64,000 nucleotides of DNA, taken from Govania unica (lineage in GTDB: Bacteria > Pseudomonadota > Alphaproteobacteria > Sphingomonadales > Govanellaceae). Numbering within the stretch: the stretch's first letter is position 1; the number at the start of each line of letters is the position of its first letter. Positions 9,103 to 18,463 of the stretch are shown here, one piece after another. A program made the translations under genes and the position numbers. Where the stretch lies: NCBI RefSeq assembly GCF_027920805.1, contig NZ_JANWOI010000005.1, positions 97,129 through 161,128 of the forward strand, given 5' to 3'. A model generated the notes under the pieces. The model did not search any database and was not told where the DNA came from. It saw only the letters and a program-made list of their open reading frames with translations.

Positions 9103-9157
9103 CCCATCCAGTACCATGTAATCCCATTGACGCCCATATGGACCCATGTTACTCCAT
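9103..9157 (-). promoter_or_regulatory. MraZ operator: six repeats with exact 10-bp period
   Basis: CCCAT or a one-base variant begins at 9103, 9113 (ACCAT), 9123, 9133, 9143 and 9153 (TCCAT). On the reverse strand this is six ATGGN units separated by 5-nt spacers. MraZ is known to bind TGGGN-type direct repeats with 5-nt spacers in front of its own operon, so this is the expected operator about 125 bp before mraZ. A possible promoter, TTGACG (9127-9132), 17 bp, TACTCC (9150-9155), is inside the repeats; if real, MraZ would occlude it. Confidence 0.8.
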
Positions 9158-9281
9158 ATAGACCCCATCTCTGCCTTCAGGCGGCTGGTTTTCTGGATGC
9201 AAAGCTGGGGCGGGGGACTTTCCCAATCAGCGCGAACGGCCGGGCAGCAATGCCGCGGGTCATTTCGAAACCGGAACGAAC

Positions 9282-9749
9282 ATGCCGTTGTTTCTGTCCA
9301 CATTCGTCAACAAGGTTGACCGCAAAGGCCGGGTGTCAGTCCCCGCGACCTTCCGTGCGGCTCTTGTGGGCAATGGCGGGGCGGGCGAGGGCAATCTCTG
9401 GGCTGGCGTGGTACTTTACCGCTCGCCGCTGTTGCCGGCCATCGTCGGCGCCGATCTCGGCTATATGGAGCGCCATTCGGCCGCCGTGGACGAGATGGAC
9501 TTCAACAACGACCCGCAACAGGCGCTGGCCGCCGCCATTCTCGCCGACAGCCGCCAGCTCGGCTTTGATCCCGAAGGCCGCATCCTGCTCCCGGCCGAGC
9601 TTCTGGCCCATGCCAACATCACCGAACAGGTGGCCTTCGTCGGTCGCGGCAAAACCTTTCAGCTGTGGGAGCCGGGCGCGCTTGAGGCCCATAACACCAA
9701 GGCCATGGCCCTGGTGCGCGAAACCATGACCAAGGGAGGGGCGGCATGA
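9282..9749 (+). CDS. mraZ: Transcriptional regulator MraZ
   Basis: A 155-residue protein of two AbrB-like swapped-hairpin repeats. The first carries [18 protein letters not shown] (about 8-25), the second [16 protein letters not shown] (about 93-108), both showing the DxxGRxxxP signature. MraZ forms ring-shaped oligomers and represses its own division/cell-wall operon through repeat operators, as found upstream here. It is the first gene of the dcw cluster and overlaps rsmH by ATGA. The leader between operator and ATG is about 125 nt. Confidence 0.96.
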   Translation: MPLFLSTFVNKVDRKGRVSVPATFRAALVGNGGAGEGNLWAGVVLYRSPLLPAIVGADLGYMERHSAAVDEMDFNNDPQQALAAAILADSRQLGFDPEGRILLPAELLAHANITEQVAFVGRGKTFQLWEPGALEAHNTKAMALVRETMTKGGAA

Positions 9750-10720
9750 CCTTGTCCGCACCATCCCATATTTCGGTTCTGCTGCGCGAAGTGCTGACCA
9801 TGATGGCCCCGCGCGACGGCGCGACCTATGTGGACGGCACCTTTGGCGCGGGCGGCTATTCACGGGCGCTGCTTGAGGCGGCCGACTGCACCGTCTATGG
9901 CATCGACCGCGACCCGACCGTTGCCCCCCATGCTGAACGTCTGGCGGCGGATTTCCCCGGCCGCTTCCATCTGCTGCCCGGCTGCTATGGCGACATGGCC
10001 GAGCTTCTGGCCGAGGCCGAGGTGACCGGGATTAATGGCGTGATGCTCGATATCGGCGTCTCCAGCATGCAGATCGATCAGGCCGAGCGCGGCTTTTCCT
10101 TCCAGTCCGATGGCCCGCTCGACATGCGCATGGGCCGGGAAGGGCCGACAGCGGCCGATCTCGTCAATAACCTTGAGGCCGATGAGCTGGCCGACATCAT
10201 TTTCAAATATGGCGAAGAACGTCACTCGCGCCGGATCGCCCGCGCGCTGGTGTCCATCCGCGCCGACCGCCCCTTCACCCGCACCCGTGAACTGGCCGAG
10301 GCGGTGTCCCGCGCGCTGCCAAGCGTGAAGAAAAAACCCGGCGCGATCCATCCGGCGACCCGCACCTTTCAGGCGCTCAGGATTGCCGTCAATGACGAGC
10401 TTGGCGAGCTCGAGCGTGGTCTTCAGGCCGCCGAGCATGTGCTCGCGCCCGACGGGCGGCTTGTGGTTGTGAGCTTCCACTCGCTTGAAGACCGCATCGT
10501 CAAGACCTTCCTGCGGGAGCGGTCGGGTGGGCAGGCAGCGCCGTCGCGCCATCTGCCGGAGGTGCAGGACTTGCGCGCCCCGAGCTTTGAGATTTTAACC
10601 CGCAAGGCCCTTGAGGCGCGGGACGACGAGACCGCCGTGAACCCTCGTTCACGGTCGGCGAAATTGCGGGCTGCCCGTCGCACGGACGCGCCCGCCCGGG
10701 ATCTGGAGGTAGCAGCATGA
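9746..10720 (+). CDS. rsmH: 16S rRNA m4C1402 methyltransferase RsmH
   Basis: A 324-residue SAM-dependent methyltransferase that N4-methylates C1402 in the decoding centre. The start [10 protein letters not shown], the SAM-binding [17 protein letters not shown], and [22 protein letters not shown] are family signatures. [22 protein letters not shown] and [15 protein letters not shown] in the second half complete the pattern. Length is typical. It is the second gene of the dcw operon, overlapping mraZ and ftsL by four bases each. Confidence 0.97.
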   Translation: MTLSAPSHISVLLREVLTMMAPRDGATYVDGTFGAGGYSRALLEAADCTVYGIDRDPTVAPHAERLAADFPGRFHLLPGCYGDMAELLAEAEVTGINGVMLDIGVSSMQIDQAERGFSFQSDGPLDMRMGREGPTAADLVNNLEADELADIIFKYGEERHSRRIARALVSIRADRPFTRTRELAEAVSRALPSVKKKPGAIHPATRTFQALRIAVNDELGELERGLQAAEHVLAPDGRLVVVSFHSLEDRIVKTFLRERSGGQAAPSRHLPEVQDLRAPSFEILTRKALEARDDETAVNPRSRSAKLRAARRTDAPARDLEVAA

Positions 10721-11244
10721 AACGGTCTTTCAATCTTTTGGCCGTGGTGATCATCGTTGCCGCTGGGGTCGCGCTCTATCAACTTAAATATCGCACGCAA
10801 CGCCTGCAGGACGAAGTTCGCGGCCTGCAATCGCAGATCGTCAATGATACCGAGGCGCTTAAAGTCCTGAACGCCGAATGGACCTATCTGTCGCGTCCCG
10901 ACCGGCTCGAAGCGCTTGGCCGCCGCTATCTTGCCCTCGATGCCGTCAAGGCAGGGCAGGTGATCGCGTCCCTCGATAACGTGCCGATGCGCGAAGACAG
11001 CACGATCGCCCTGGCGCAGGTCGATGACTTCCGCGCCGCCGGTGGGCCGCAGCTGGCCAGCAGCGGCGGTGAAACCGGTTCGCGTCCGATGGTCCGTCCG
11101 GTGCCGCTGCCGGGTCACGCGCCGCAGCCCGCGGCCACGGAAAGCCGCCCGCTGTTGCAGGTCCGGCATGAACCGACGGATGGCAACCCCACGGCCTTCC
11201 TGAAGACCCTCAAATATGTGCAGGCAGGGGGGCTGAATGACTGA
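10717..11244 (+). CDS. ftsL: Cell division protein FtsL
   Basis: A 175-residue bitopic protein: a short basic N-terminus (MKRSFN), one membrane span (about 6-22), then a periplasmic coiled coil (about 24-60, [19 protein letters not shown]) with the [14 protein letters not shown] segment typical of alphaproteobacterial FtsL. FtsL joins the FtsQLB complex that activates FtsWI. The C-terminal 80 residues are a Gly/Pro/Ala-rich, probably disordered extension not present in the approximately 120-residue E. coli protein. It overlaps rsmH by four bases and ftsI by eight. Confidence 0.9.
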   Translation: MKRSFNLLAVVIIVAAGVALYQLKYRTQRLQDEVRGLQSQIVNDTEALKVLNAEWTYLSRPDRLEALGRRYLALDAVKAGQVIASLDNVPMREDSTIALAQVDDFRAAGGPQLASSGGETGSRPMVRPVPLPGHAPQPAATESRPLLQVRHEPTDGNPTAFLKTLKYVQAGGLND

Positions 11245-13039
11245 TCGGCGTCAGCCGCCCGGAGAGCAAGCCAGCGCGCCACCACGGCCTTCTCCCCGTC
11301 AAGGGGCGTCGTCACATCCCGCCCCGCAAGGTCGCTTGCGGGGCGCGCGCCGTTTTCGGATCGATGGTTCCACTAAGGAACATATGGAAGTTGCGCGCAA
11401 CCGGACCCTAGTGGCAGTGGCCATCTTTGGCATCGGTCTCGCGGTCCTCGGGTTGCGTCTGTTCGATCTCGGCTTCATCGAGCGCGTGGTGGAAACGAGC
11501 CCCGCCGGACAGCGGCGCGGTGTCACGCTTGCGGCGCGCGCCGATATCGTTGACCGCAACGGCATTGTGCTCGCGACCAATCTCAGCACAGCGTCGCTTT
11601 ACGCCGACCAGAAACGCGTCATCGATCCCGAGGAAGCGGCCGACAAGCTGGTGATGGCCTTGCCCGGCCTCAATCGCAGCGAACTTGCCACCAAACTCAG
11701 GGGCGAGGGCCGCTTTGTCTGGATCAAGCGCAACCTGACGCCTGAGGAACAATGGCGGGTCAATAATCTCGGCATCCCCGGCCTCGCCTTCGAGATGGAG
11801 GATCGCCGGGTTTATCCTCATGGCCGCCTCGCCTCGCATATCCTCGGCTTTGTCGACATCGACGGCAACGGCCTCGCCGGGACCGAACGCTATTTCAACA
11901 AACGCCTCGGCGATCCGGCCCATGTGCAGGAGCCGCTGAAGCTCGCGGTGGATTTCCGTGTTCAGCACGTGCTCCATGAAGAACTGGAAAATGTCGTCCG
12001 CACCTTTTCGGCGGTGGGCGGCGCAGGGGTCGTGCTCGACGCCCGCAGCGGCGAGGTTCTGGCCATGGTGTCGCTGCCGGACTATGATCCGAACGTGGCC
12101 GGTTCGGCCAACCAGATCACCCTCTTTAATCGTGCGGTGCAGGGGGTCTATGAACTTGGCTCGGGCCTCAAGACCTTCACCGTGGCCATGGCCCTCGACA
12201 GCGGCGTGGCCAAGCTGAACTCAAGCTATGACGCCACCCGGCCGTTGCAGATTTCGCGCTTCCGCATTCATGACGACCATCCGAAAGCACGCTGGCTCAG
12301 CCTGCCCGAAGTGTTCATGTATTCGTCGAACATCGGTTCGGCCCGTATGGGACTCGACCTCGGGACGGCGCGTCAGCGCCAGTATCTCGGCCAACTCGGC
12401 CTGCTCAACAAGCCTAAAATCGAACTGTTCGAAGCGGCATCCCCGCTGGTGCCAAACCCCTGGGGTGAGATCAGCACCATGACGGTGGCTTTCGGCCATG
12501 GTCTCGCCATCACGCCGCTCCATCTCGCGTCGGGCATGGGAGCTGTTGTGAACGGCGGCCGCCTCATTCCCGCCACCTTGCTTGCTGATAGTGCCGGGAA
12601 CCGCAAGCCCGACGAGATTCGTCGGATCGTCTCGCCCGAAACCAGCGAAACCATGCGTCGTTTGTTGCGTCTCGTCGTGCTGTCCGGCACCGGATCCAAG
12701 GCCAATGTGCCGGGGTTCGAAGTCGGCGGCAAAACCGGAACGGCTGAAAAGCCCGGAGCCGGGGGCTACAAACGCAACGCGCTCATTTCGTCTTTCGTCG
12801 GCGCCTTTCCGATGGACAATCCGCGCTATGTGGTGATGGCCATCGTCGATGAACCCAAGGGGACCAAGGAAACCTATGGATTCGCCAGCGGCGGTTGGAC
12901 GGCCGCGCCGGCGGTTGCCCGCATCATCACCCGTATCGCGCCGATGCTCGGCGTCGCGCCAAGGGAACATGAGGATCAGCAGCAGCTTCGTCAGGCGTTG
13001 CTGATGCCGGTTATCGACAGCAAAGCGGGGGACCATTGA
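11237..13039 (+). CDS. ftsI: Peptidoglycan D,D-transpeptidase FtsI (PBP3)
   Basis: A 600-residue septal transpeptidase. After a disordered basic N-terminus of about 50 residues comes one membrane span (about 56-72), the pedestal/dimerisation domain, and the penicillin-binding domain (about 240-575). Catalytic motifs: S309-x-x-K312 in LGSGLKTF, S363-S364-N365 in YSSNIGS, and K499-T500-G501 in GGKTGTAE. The enzyme cross-links septal peptidoglycan with FtsW. The overlap with ftsL suggests coupled translation. The start at 11237 is kept because it gives the usual cytoplasmic tail; a start at the later ATG (11384) would leave only a few residues before the membrane span. Confidence 0.95.
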   Translation: MTDRRQPPGEQASAPPRPSPRQGASSHPAPQGRLRGARRFRIDGSTKEHMEVARNRTLVAVAIFGIGLAVLGLRLFDLGFIERVVETSPAGQRRGVTLAARADIVDRNGIVLATNLSTASLYADQKRVIDPEEAADKLVMALPGLNRSELATKLRGEGRFVWIKRNLTPEEQWRVNNLGIPGLAFEMEDRRVYPHGRLASHILGFVDIDGNGLAGTERYFNKRLGDPAHVQEPLKLAVDFRVQHVLHEELENVVRTFSAVGGAGVVLDARSGEVLAMVSLPDYDPNVAGSANQITLFNRAVQGVYELGSGLKTFTVAMALDSGVAKLNSSYDATRPLQISRFRIHDDHPKARWLSLPEVFMYSSNIGSARMGLDLGTARQRQYLGQLGLLNKPKIELFEAASPLVPNPWGEISTMTVAFGHGLAITPLHLASGMGAVVNGGRLIPATLLADSAGNRKPDEIRRIVSPETSETMRRLLRLVVLSGTGSKANVPGFEVGGKTGTAEKPGAGGYKRNALISSFVGAFPMDNPRYVVMAIVDEPKGTKETYGFASGGWTAAPAVARIITRIAPMLGVAPREHEDQQQLRQALLMPVIDSKAGDH

Positions 13040-13042
13040 GCC

Positions 13043-14491
13043 ATGTTGCTCTCCGACCTCATCGAGGAAAACGGTAAAGCCCAGGACCTGGAGATCACCG
13101 GCCTGTCTTCGGACAGCCGCGCGGTGCATCCGGGCTATCTCTTTGCCGCCCTCGCAGGCACCGCGACCGACGGCGCGCGCTTTATCGCTGACGCCGTCAA
13201 CAAGGGGGCCGTGGCAGTGCTCGCATCCCCGGATGTGGATATGCCGGGGCAGGATGTCTACCGGCTGACAGCGGTCAACCCGCGCCGCCGCTTCGCCTCG
13301 ATCGTCGCCCGCTTTTACGGTCCGCAGCCGGGCACCATTGCCGCGGTCACCGGCACCAACGGCAAAACCTCGGTGGCAAGCTTCATGCGCCAGATCTGGC
13401 AGCAGCTCGGCTATCCGGCGGCCAGCATTGGCACCTTGGGGGTGATGGCGGATGGCTATGAAATCCCCGGCGGCCTTACCACCCCGGACCCGGTCACGCT
13501 TCATAAAACCCTAAGCGATCTCAAGGCGCGCGGGATCGAGCATGTGGCCTGCGAAGCCTCAAGCCACGGCCTCGCCCAATATCGTCTCGACGGCTTGCAG
13601 ATCCGCGCCGCCGCCTTCACCAATCTGACCCGCGACCATATGGATTACCACGGCACGGAAGAGGATTACTTCTTTTCGAAGGCCCGCCTTTTCGGCGACC
13701 TGCTGCGTCCGGGCGGCACTGCCGTCCTCAATATGGACGATCCCCATGCGGCCGAGCTTGAAAGCCTGTGCTGGGCGCGCGGCCATCGCATCATTCGCGT
13801 CGGCACCCATGATGGCGACCTCCGCCTGTTGTCGCGTGTCCCCGAAGACGGCGGTCAGGCCCTGACCATCGGTTATGAAGGGACAGTTTACGACATTCAG
13901 CTGCCGCTCGCCGGTGGCTTTCAGGCCCAGAACGCGCTAGTCGCCGCCGCCCTCGCCATGGCCTGCGGGGCCGAGCCTCAGGCTGCTATTCGGGCCCTTC
14001 AGCATCTCACATCGGTGCCCGGCCGTCTCGAACTCGCCGCCCGTCATCCGTCGGGGGCAAGCATCTATGTGGATTATGCCCATACCCCCGATGCCTTGAG
14101 CACGGTACTTACCGCCCTGCGTCCCCATGTGCGCGGCAAGCTCGCGCTGGTGTTCGGCTGCGGCGGCGACCGTGATCGCGGCAAGCGGCCGCTCATGGGC
14201 GACATCGCGGCGGCACTCGCCGACCGCGTCTATGTGACCGACGACAACCCGCGCAGCGAAGATCCTGACAGCATCCGCGCCGCCATTCTCGCCGCCGTCC
14301 CCACCGCCCGCGACATCGCCGACCGTCGCGCCGCCATTCAGGCTGCGGTCAGCGATCTTGAAGCCGGCGATATTCTGGTGGTGGCCGGCAAGGGCCACGA
14401 ACAGGGCCAGATCATCGGCACGGAAGTGCGTGACTTCAACGATCTGATCGAAGTACAGACCGCCGTAGCCGGGATTGGAGGCCGTTCATGA
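13043..14491 (+). CDS. murE: UDP-MurNAc-tripeptide synthetase MurE (meso-DAP adding)
   Basis: A 482-residue Mur ligase of three domains: UMP-binding (SSDSRAVHPGYLFAAL), central ATPase with P-loop GTNGKTS (104-110), and C-terminal domain. D401-N402-P403-R404 is the DNPR motif that specifies meso-diaminopimelate rather than lysine, so the organism has DAP-type peptidoglycan. It adds the third residue to UDP-MurNAc-L-Ala-D-Glu in the cytoplasm. It starts three bases after the ftsI stop and overlaps murF. Confidence 0.97.
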   Translation: MLLSDLIEENGKAQDLEITGLSSDSRAVHPGYLFAALAGTATDGARFIADAVNKGAVAVLASPDVDMPGQDVYRLTAVNPRRRFASIVARFYGPQPGTIAAVTGTNGKTSVASFMRQIWQQLGYPAASIGTLGVMADGYEIPGGLTTPDPVTLHKTLSDLKARGIEHVACEASSHGLAQYRLDGLQIRAAAFTNLTRDHMDYHGTEEDYFFSKARLFGDLLRPGGTAVLNMDDPHAAELESLCWARGHRIIRVGTHDGDLRLLSRVPEDGGQALTIGYEGTVYDIQLPLAGGFQAQNALVAAALAMACGAEPQAAIRALQHLTSVPGRLELAARHPSGASIYVDYAHTPDALSTVLTALRPHVRGKLALVFGCGGDRDRGKRPLMGDIAAALADRVYVTDDNPRSEDPDSIRAAILAAVPTARDIADRRAAIQAAVSDLEAGDILVVAGKGHEQGQIIGTEVRDFNDLIEVQTAVAGIGGRS

Positions 14492-15942
14492 CCGATGCCA
14501 CTCGCCCTCTCTGGACCGCCGCTGAGGCCGCCGCCGCCACGTCCGGCCGGCTTGAAGGCGGGGCCGACTGGACCGCCTCCGGCATCTCCATCGACACCCG
14601 CACGCTCGAACCCGGCGATCTGTTCATTGCCCTGAGCGGCGAAAAAGCCGATGGCCATGAGTTCGTCGCCACCGCCTTCCAGAAGGGGGCGGCCGCAGCG
14701 CTCGTCGATCGTCCCATGCCGGGCGGTCCCTGCCTCGTGGTTGATGATGTCCGGAGCGCCCTGATTGCGCTCGGCCAAGCCGCGCGCAACCGCACCTCGG
14801 CCCGCATCCTCGCCGTCACCGGCAGCGTCGGCAAGACCAGCGCCAAGGAAGCGCTCCGTCTCGCACTTGGCCGCGGGCAGGCGACCCACGCCAGCGTCGG
14901 CAGCTTCAACAATGACTTAGGCGTGCCGATCAGCCTTGCCCGCATGCCCGCCGACAGCGAGTTCGCGGTGCTTGAGCTCGGCATGAATCATTCCGGGGAG
15001 CTTTTGGACCTGAGCCGTCAGGTGCGCCCCCATGTGGCCCTCATCACCAATGTGGAGCAGGCCCACAGCGCCTATTTCCCCTCGGTCGAGGCTATCGCCG
15101 ACGCCAAGGCCGAAGTCTTCGCGGGCCTGAATGGGGAGGCGATCGCCGTCCTCAATCTCGACAGCCCGCATTTCGCCCGCCTGCGCGCTGCGGCCGTTGG
15201 CGCCGGGGCCAAACGCATTCTCACCTTCGGCATGAGTGAGGCCGCCGACGCCCATCCGCTCAAGACCGCGCTGCATGAGGATTGCAGCTGCATCACCGCC
15301 ATGATCGGTTCTGAACGCATCACCTACAAGGTCGGCGCGCCCGGCCGTCACTGGGTGATGAACAGCCTCGCCGTGCTGCTGACTGCGCAGGCCGCTGGTG
15401 CCGATCTCGGCCTCGCCGGGCTCGCGCTCGCCGACATGATGCCGGTCAAGGGTCGCGGCCTTCGTCACAAGGTGGCGCTTGGGGCCGGGGCTATCTTCTG
15501 GGTGGTGGATGAAAGTTATAACGCCAATCCGGCCTCCATGCGGGCGGCGCTCGATACCCTGAGCACGCTCAATATCGACAGCGGAGACGGGGCCCGGAAC
15601 GGCAGCCGTGGCCGTCGCATCGCGGTCCTTGGCGATATGAAGGAACTCGGCGACGCCGCGCCCAAGCTGCATGCGGCGCTGGCCGACAGCATCCGCGCGG
15701 CGGATGTGGATCTCGTGATCACGGTCGGTGAACTGATGCGCCATCTGGCGTCGGCGCTGCCGAAGACCACCTTGCTTGCGGCGGTGGACACGGCGGCTCA
15801 GGCGGCGGAAAAGCTCAAAGGCGTCGTGCGTCCGAATGACGTGGTGATGATCAAGGGGTCCCAGTCCATGGGAATGGTAAAAGTGGTGAACACGCTGCTC
15901 GCGCTCGGGTCCAAGACCGATGCGCAGGCGGCCAATGCATAG
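14488..15942 (+). CDS. murF: UDP-MurNAc-tripeptide:D-Ala-D-Ala ligase MurF
   Basis: A 484-residue Mur ligase. Signatures: GISIDTRTLEPGDLFIAL in the substrate domain, the P-loop VTGSVGKTSAKE, NNDLGVP, ELGMNHSGEL, and DESYNANPASM in the last domain, the last being specific to MurF. It adds the D-Ala-D-Ala made by Ddl (encoded further along the same operon). Overlaps murE by ATGA; mraY follows after nine bases. Confidence 0.97.
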   Translation: MTDATRPLWTAAEAAAATSGRLEGGADWTASGISIDTRTLEPGDLFIALSGEKADGHEFVATAFQKGAAAALVDRPMPGGPCLVVDDVRSALIALGQAARNRTSARILAVTGSVGKTSAKEALRLALGRGQATHASVGSFNNDLGVPISLARMPADSEFAVLELGMNHSGELLDLSRQVRPHVALITNVEQAHSAYFPSVEAIADAKAEVFAGLNGEAIAVLNLDSPHFARLRAAAVGAGAKRILTFGMSEAADAHPLKTALHEDCSCITAMIGSERITYKVGAPGRHWVMNSLAVLLTAQAAGADLGLAGLALADMMPVKGRGLRHKVALGAGAIFWVVDESYNANPASMRAALDTLSTLNIDSGDGARNGSRGRRIAVLGDMKELGDAAPKLHAALADSIRAADVDLVITVGELMRHLASALPKTTLLAAVDTAAQAAEKLKGVVRPNDVVMIKGSQSMGMVKVVNTLLALGSKTDAQAANA

Positions 15943-15951
15943 GATACGCGC

Positions 15952-17040
15952 ATGCTCTACAACCTGTTGTTCCCGCTGAGCAGCGAGTTCCCGATATTCA
16001 ATATTTTCAAATACATCACCTTCCGGGCTGGTGGTGCGGTGATGACTGCGCTCCTAGTCAGCTTCATTTTCGGGCCCAGCCTCATTCGCTGGCTCAAAAG
16101 CAAGCAGGGCAAGGGCCAGCCCATCCGCGACGACGGCCCGCAAAGCCATATCGTCACCAAGCAGGGCACCCCGACCATGGGCGGCGTGCTGATTCTCCTG
16201 GCGCTCACCGTCGCGACGCTGTTATGGGCGGATTTGACCAGCCATTACGTCTGGGCGGCGCTTTTGGTGACCATCGGTTTTGGCGCGGTGGGCTTTGCCG
16301 ACGACTATATGAAGGTCACAAAACTCAATCCTAAGGGCTTGAGCGGTCGCACCAAGCTGTTGATAGAAGGTGTCATCGCTTTCGTCGCCGTGTGGTGGAT
16401 CATGCTGGCCTCGGGCTCGGCGGAGGCTGGAAAACTGACGATTCCGCTTCTTAAGAATGTTGTCTTCGACCTTGGAAACTTCTATCTCATCTTCGGTCTG
16501 GTGGTGATTGTCGGCGCGTCGAACGCTGTCAACCTGACTGACGGTCTGGATGGCCTTGCCACCATGCCGGTGATCATCGCTGCCGGCGCATTCGCACTGA
16601 TCGCATATGTCGTGGGCAACGTGGTTTTCGCCAATTATCTGCAAATCACCCCGGTCGTCGGAGCCGGGGAACTCGCTGTGTTCTGCGGCGCCATCATCGG
16701 CGCGGGGCTCGGGTTCCTGTGGTTCAACGCGCCGCCGGCCATGGTGTTCATGGGCGACACCGGCAGCCTGTCACTCGGCGGTGCGCTCGGCGTTGTCGGC
16801 GTCGTCACCAAGCATGAGGTGGAGCTGGCCATTATCGGCGGCCTCTTTGTGCTCGAAACAGTGTCGGTGATCATGCAGGTGGCGTCCTTCAAGCTGACCG
16901 GCAAGCGGATTTTCCGCATGGCCCCGCTGCATCACCATTTCGAAGAAAAAGGCTGGCCGGAATCGACGGTAGTCATCCGGTTCTGGATCATTGCGGTGAT
17001 CCTGGCTCTCATCGGTCTCTCGACCCTCAAACTGCGTTAG
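15952..17040 (+). CDS. mraY: Phospho-MurNAc-pentapeptide transferase MraY
   Basis: A 362-residue inner-membrane enzyme with about ten transmembrane helices that makes lipid I from UDP-MurNAc-pentapeptide and undecaprenyl phosphate. Signatures: GTPTMGG early, FADDYMKV with the Mg-binding aspartates, [25 protein letters not shown], and the HHH motif in [11 protein letters not shown] near the end. Length is typical. Confidence 0.98.
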   Translation: MLYNLLFPLSSEFPIFNIFKYITFRAGGAVMTALLVSFIFGPSLIRWLKSKQGKGQPIRDDGPQSHIVTKQGTPTMGGVLILLALTVATLLWADLTSHYVWAALLVTIGFGAVGFADDYMKVTKLNPKGLSGRTKLLIEGVIAFVAVWWIMLASGSAEAGKLTIPLLKNVVFDLGNFYLIFGLVVIVGASNAVNLTDGLDGLATMPVIIAAGAFALIAYVVGNVVFANYLQITPVVGAGELAVFCGAIIGAGLGFLWFNAPPAMVFMGDTGSLSLGGALGVVGVVTKHEVELAIIGGLFVLETVSVIMQVASFKLTGKRIFRMAPLHHHFEEKGWPESTVVIRFWIIAVILALIGLSTLKLR

Positions 17041-17053
17041 GAAGGGACGGGAC

Positions 17054-18460
17054 GTGATAGTCGTCAAGGCGTTTGCAGGCAAAACGGTCGCGGTCTTCGG
17101 TCTCGCGCGCTCTGGTCTTGCCTCGGCCTTGTCCTTGCAGGCGGGCGGCGCTCAGGTTCTGGTTCATGACGACAATGCCGACCGCCGCGCCGAAGCCGAA
17201 CGCCTGGGCCTCACGGTCGCCGATCTTTACGCCGCCGACTGGTCGCGGATGGATGCCTTCGTCGTCAGCCCCGGCGTGCCGCTCACCCATCCCGTGCCGC
17301 ATCCTTTGGTGATCGCGGCCCAAGCCGCCCATGTGCCGGTCATCGGCGATATGGAATTGTTCGACTATGCCCGCGCCGATCTGCCCCCGGCCAAAGTCAT
17401 TGCCATCACCGGCACCAACGGCAAATCGACCACGACGGCGCTTGTGGGTCATATCCTCGTTGCGGCAGGCTATCCGGTTGCGGTCGGCGGCAATATCGGC
17501 ACCGGCGTGCTCGATCTTGAACCCCTGCCCGCAGGCGGCGTCTATGTGCTCGAACTTTCATCCTTCCAGATTGATCTGACCGATAAATTCCGCCCTGACG
17601 TGGCGGTCCTCCTCAATATGACGCCCGATCATCTTGATCGTCACGGCGACATGGCGGGGTATGAGGCGGTCAAGGAAAAGCTGTTCCTCGGTCAGGGCTC
17701 CGGACAGGTGGCGGTGATCGGTGTCGATGACGCCCATGGCATCCAGTTTGCCGAACGGCTGTCGCGTCAGGAGAAAAACCCTCAGGGCGGTCCGCATGTC
17801 ATTCCCGTTTCCGTCGAATATGCAACCGGCGGCGGCGTCACCGTCAAGGACGGGGTGCTGTATGACGGCATCGAAGGCGGCGCGGTCCCCGTGGGCAGCC
17901 TCACGGCGATTGAAACCCTGCGCGGCAAACATAACTGGCAGAACGCGGCGGCGGCTTATGCGGCGGTGCGTTCGGTCGGGCTTGGCGCGGGCGTGATTTT
18001 CCGTGCGCTCGGCAGTTTTCCCGGGCTGGAGCATCGCCTGCAAAAGGTAGCGGCGCGAGACGGCATTGAATTCATCAATGATTCAAAGGCCACCAATATC
18101 GACGCGGCCTCCAAAGCGCTCGGCACGTTCGAGCATATCTATTGGATCGCTGGCGGCAAACCCAAGACCACCGATCTTCAGGTCCTTAAGGATTTCTTCC
18201 CGCATATCGCCAAAGCCTATCTGATCGGTGACGCCGCCCCGGCCTTCGCCGCGTCTCTCGGCGCGACGCTCGATCATGTGATCGCGGGCGATCTTGCGAC
18301 GGCGACCCGCATGGCTTTCGCTGACGCGCGCGCGGCGGGACAGGCGGCGGTGGTGCTGTTGTCTCCGGCCTGCGCCTCCTATGATCAGTTCAGGGATTTC
18401 GAAGATCGCGGCCGTCAGTTCGCGGCGCTGTCGCAATCCCTTGCGGCCGGGGGGGCTTAA
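17054..18460 (+). CDS. murD: UDP-MurNAc-L-alanine:D-glutamate ligase MurD
   Basis: A 468-residue Mur ligase with a GTG start preceded by GGGACGGGA. The N-terminal Rossmann domain begins VAVFGLARSGLASAL; the P-loop is ITGTNGKSTTTALV; NMTPDHLDRHG and LEHRLQKVA...FINDSKATN follow. It adds D-Glu to UDP-MurNAc-L-Ala. Located between mraY and ftsW as in most dcw clusters. Confidence 0.97.
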   Translation: MIVVKAFAGKTVAVFGLARSGLASALSLQAGGAQVLVHDDNADRRAEAERLGLTVADLYAADWSRMDAFVVSPGVPLTHPVPHPLVIAAQAAHVPVIGDMELFDYARADLPPAKVIAITGTNGKSTTTALVGHILVAAGYPVAVGGNIGTGVLDLEPLPAGGVYVLELSSFQIDLTDKFRPDVAVLLNMTPDHLDRHGDMAGYEAVKEKLFLGQGSGQVAVIGVDDAHGIQFAERLSRQEKNPQGGPHVIPVSVEYATGGGVTVKDGVLYDGIEGGAVPVGSLTAIETLRGKHNWQNAAAAYAAVRSVGLGAGVIFRALGSFPGLEHRLQKVAARDGIEFINDSKATNIDAASKALGTFEHIYWIAGGKPKTTDLQVLKDFFPHIAKAYLIGDAAPAFAASLGATLDHVIAGDLATATRMAFADARAAGQAAVVLLSPACASYDQFRDFEDRGRQFAALSQSLAAGGA

Positions 18461-18463
18461 GCC

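Noticed and set aside
9073..9729. Forward open frame overlapping mraZ
   Set aside because: MraZ itself has full AbrB-type signatures in another frame; this one starts inside the operator and has no recognised sequence.
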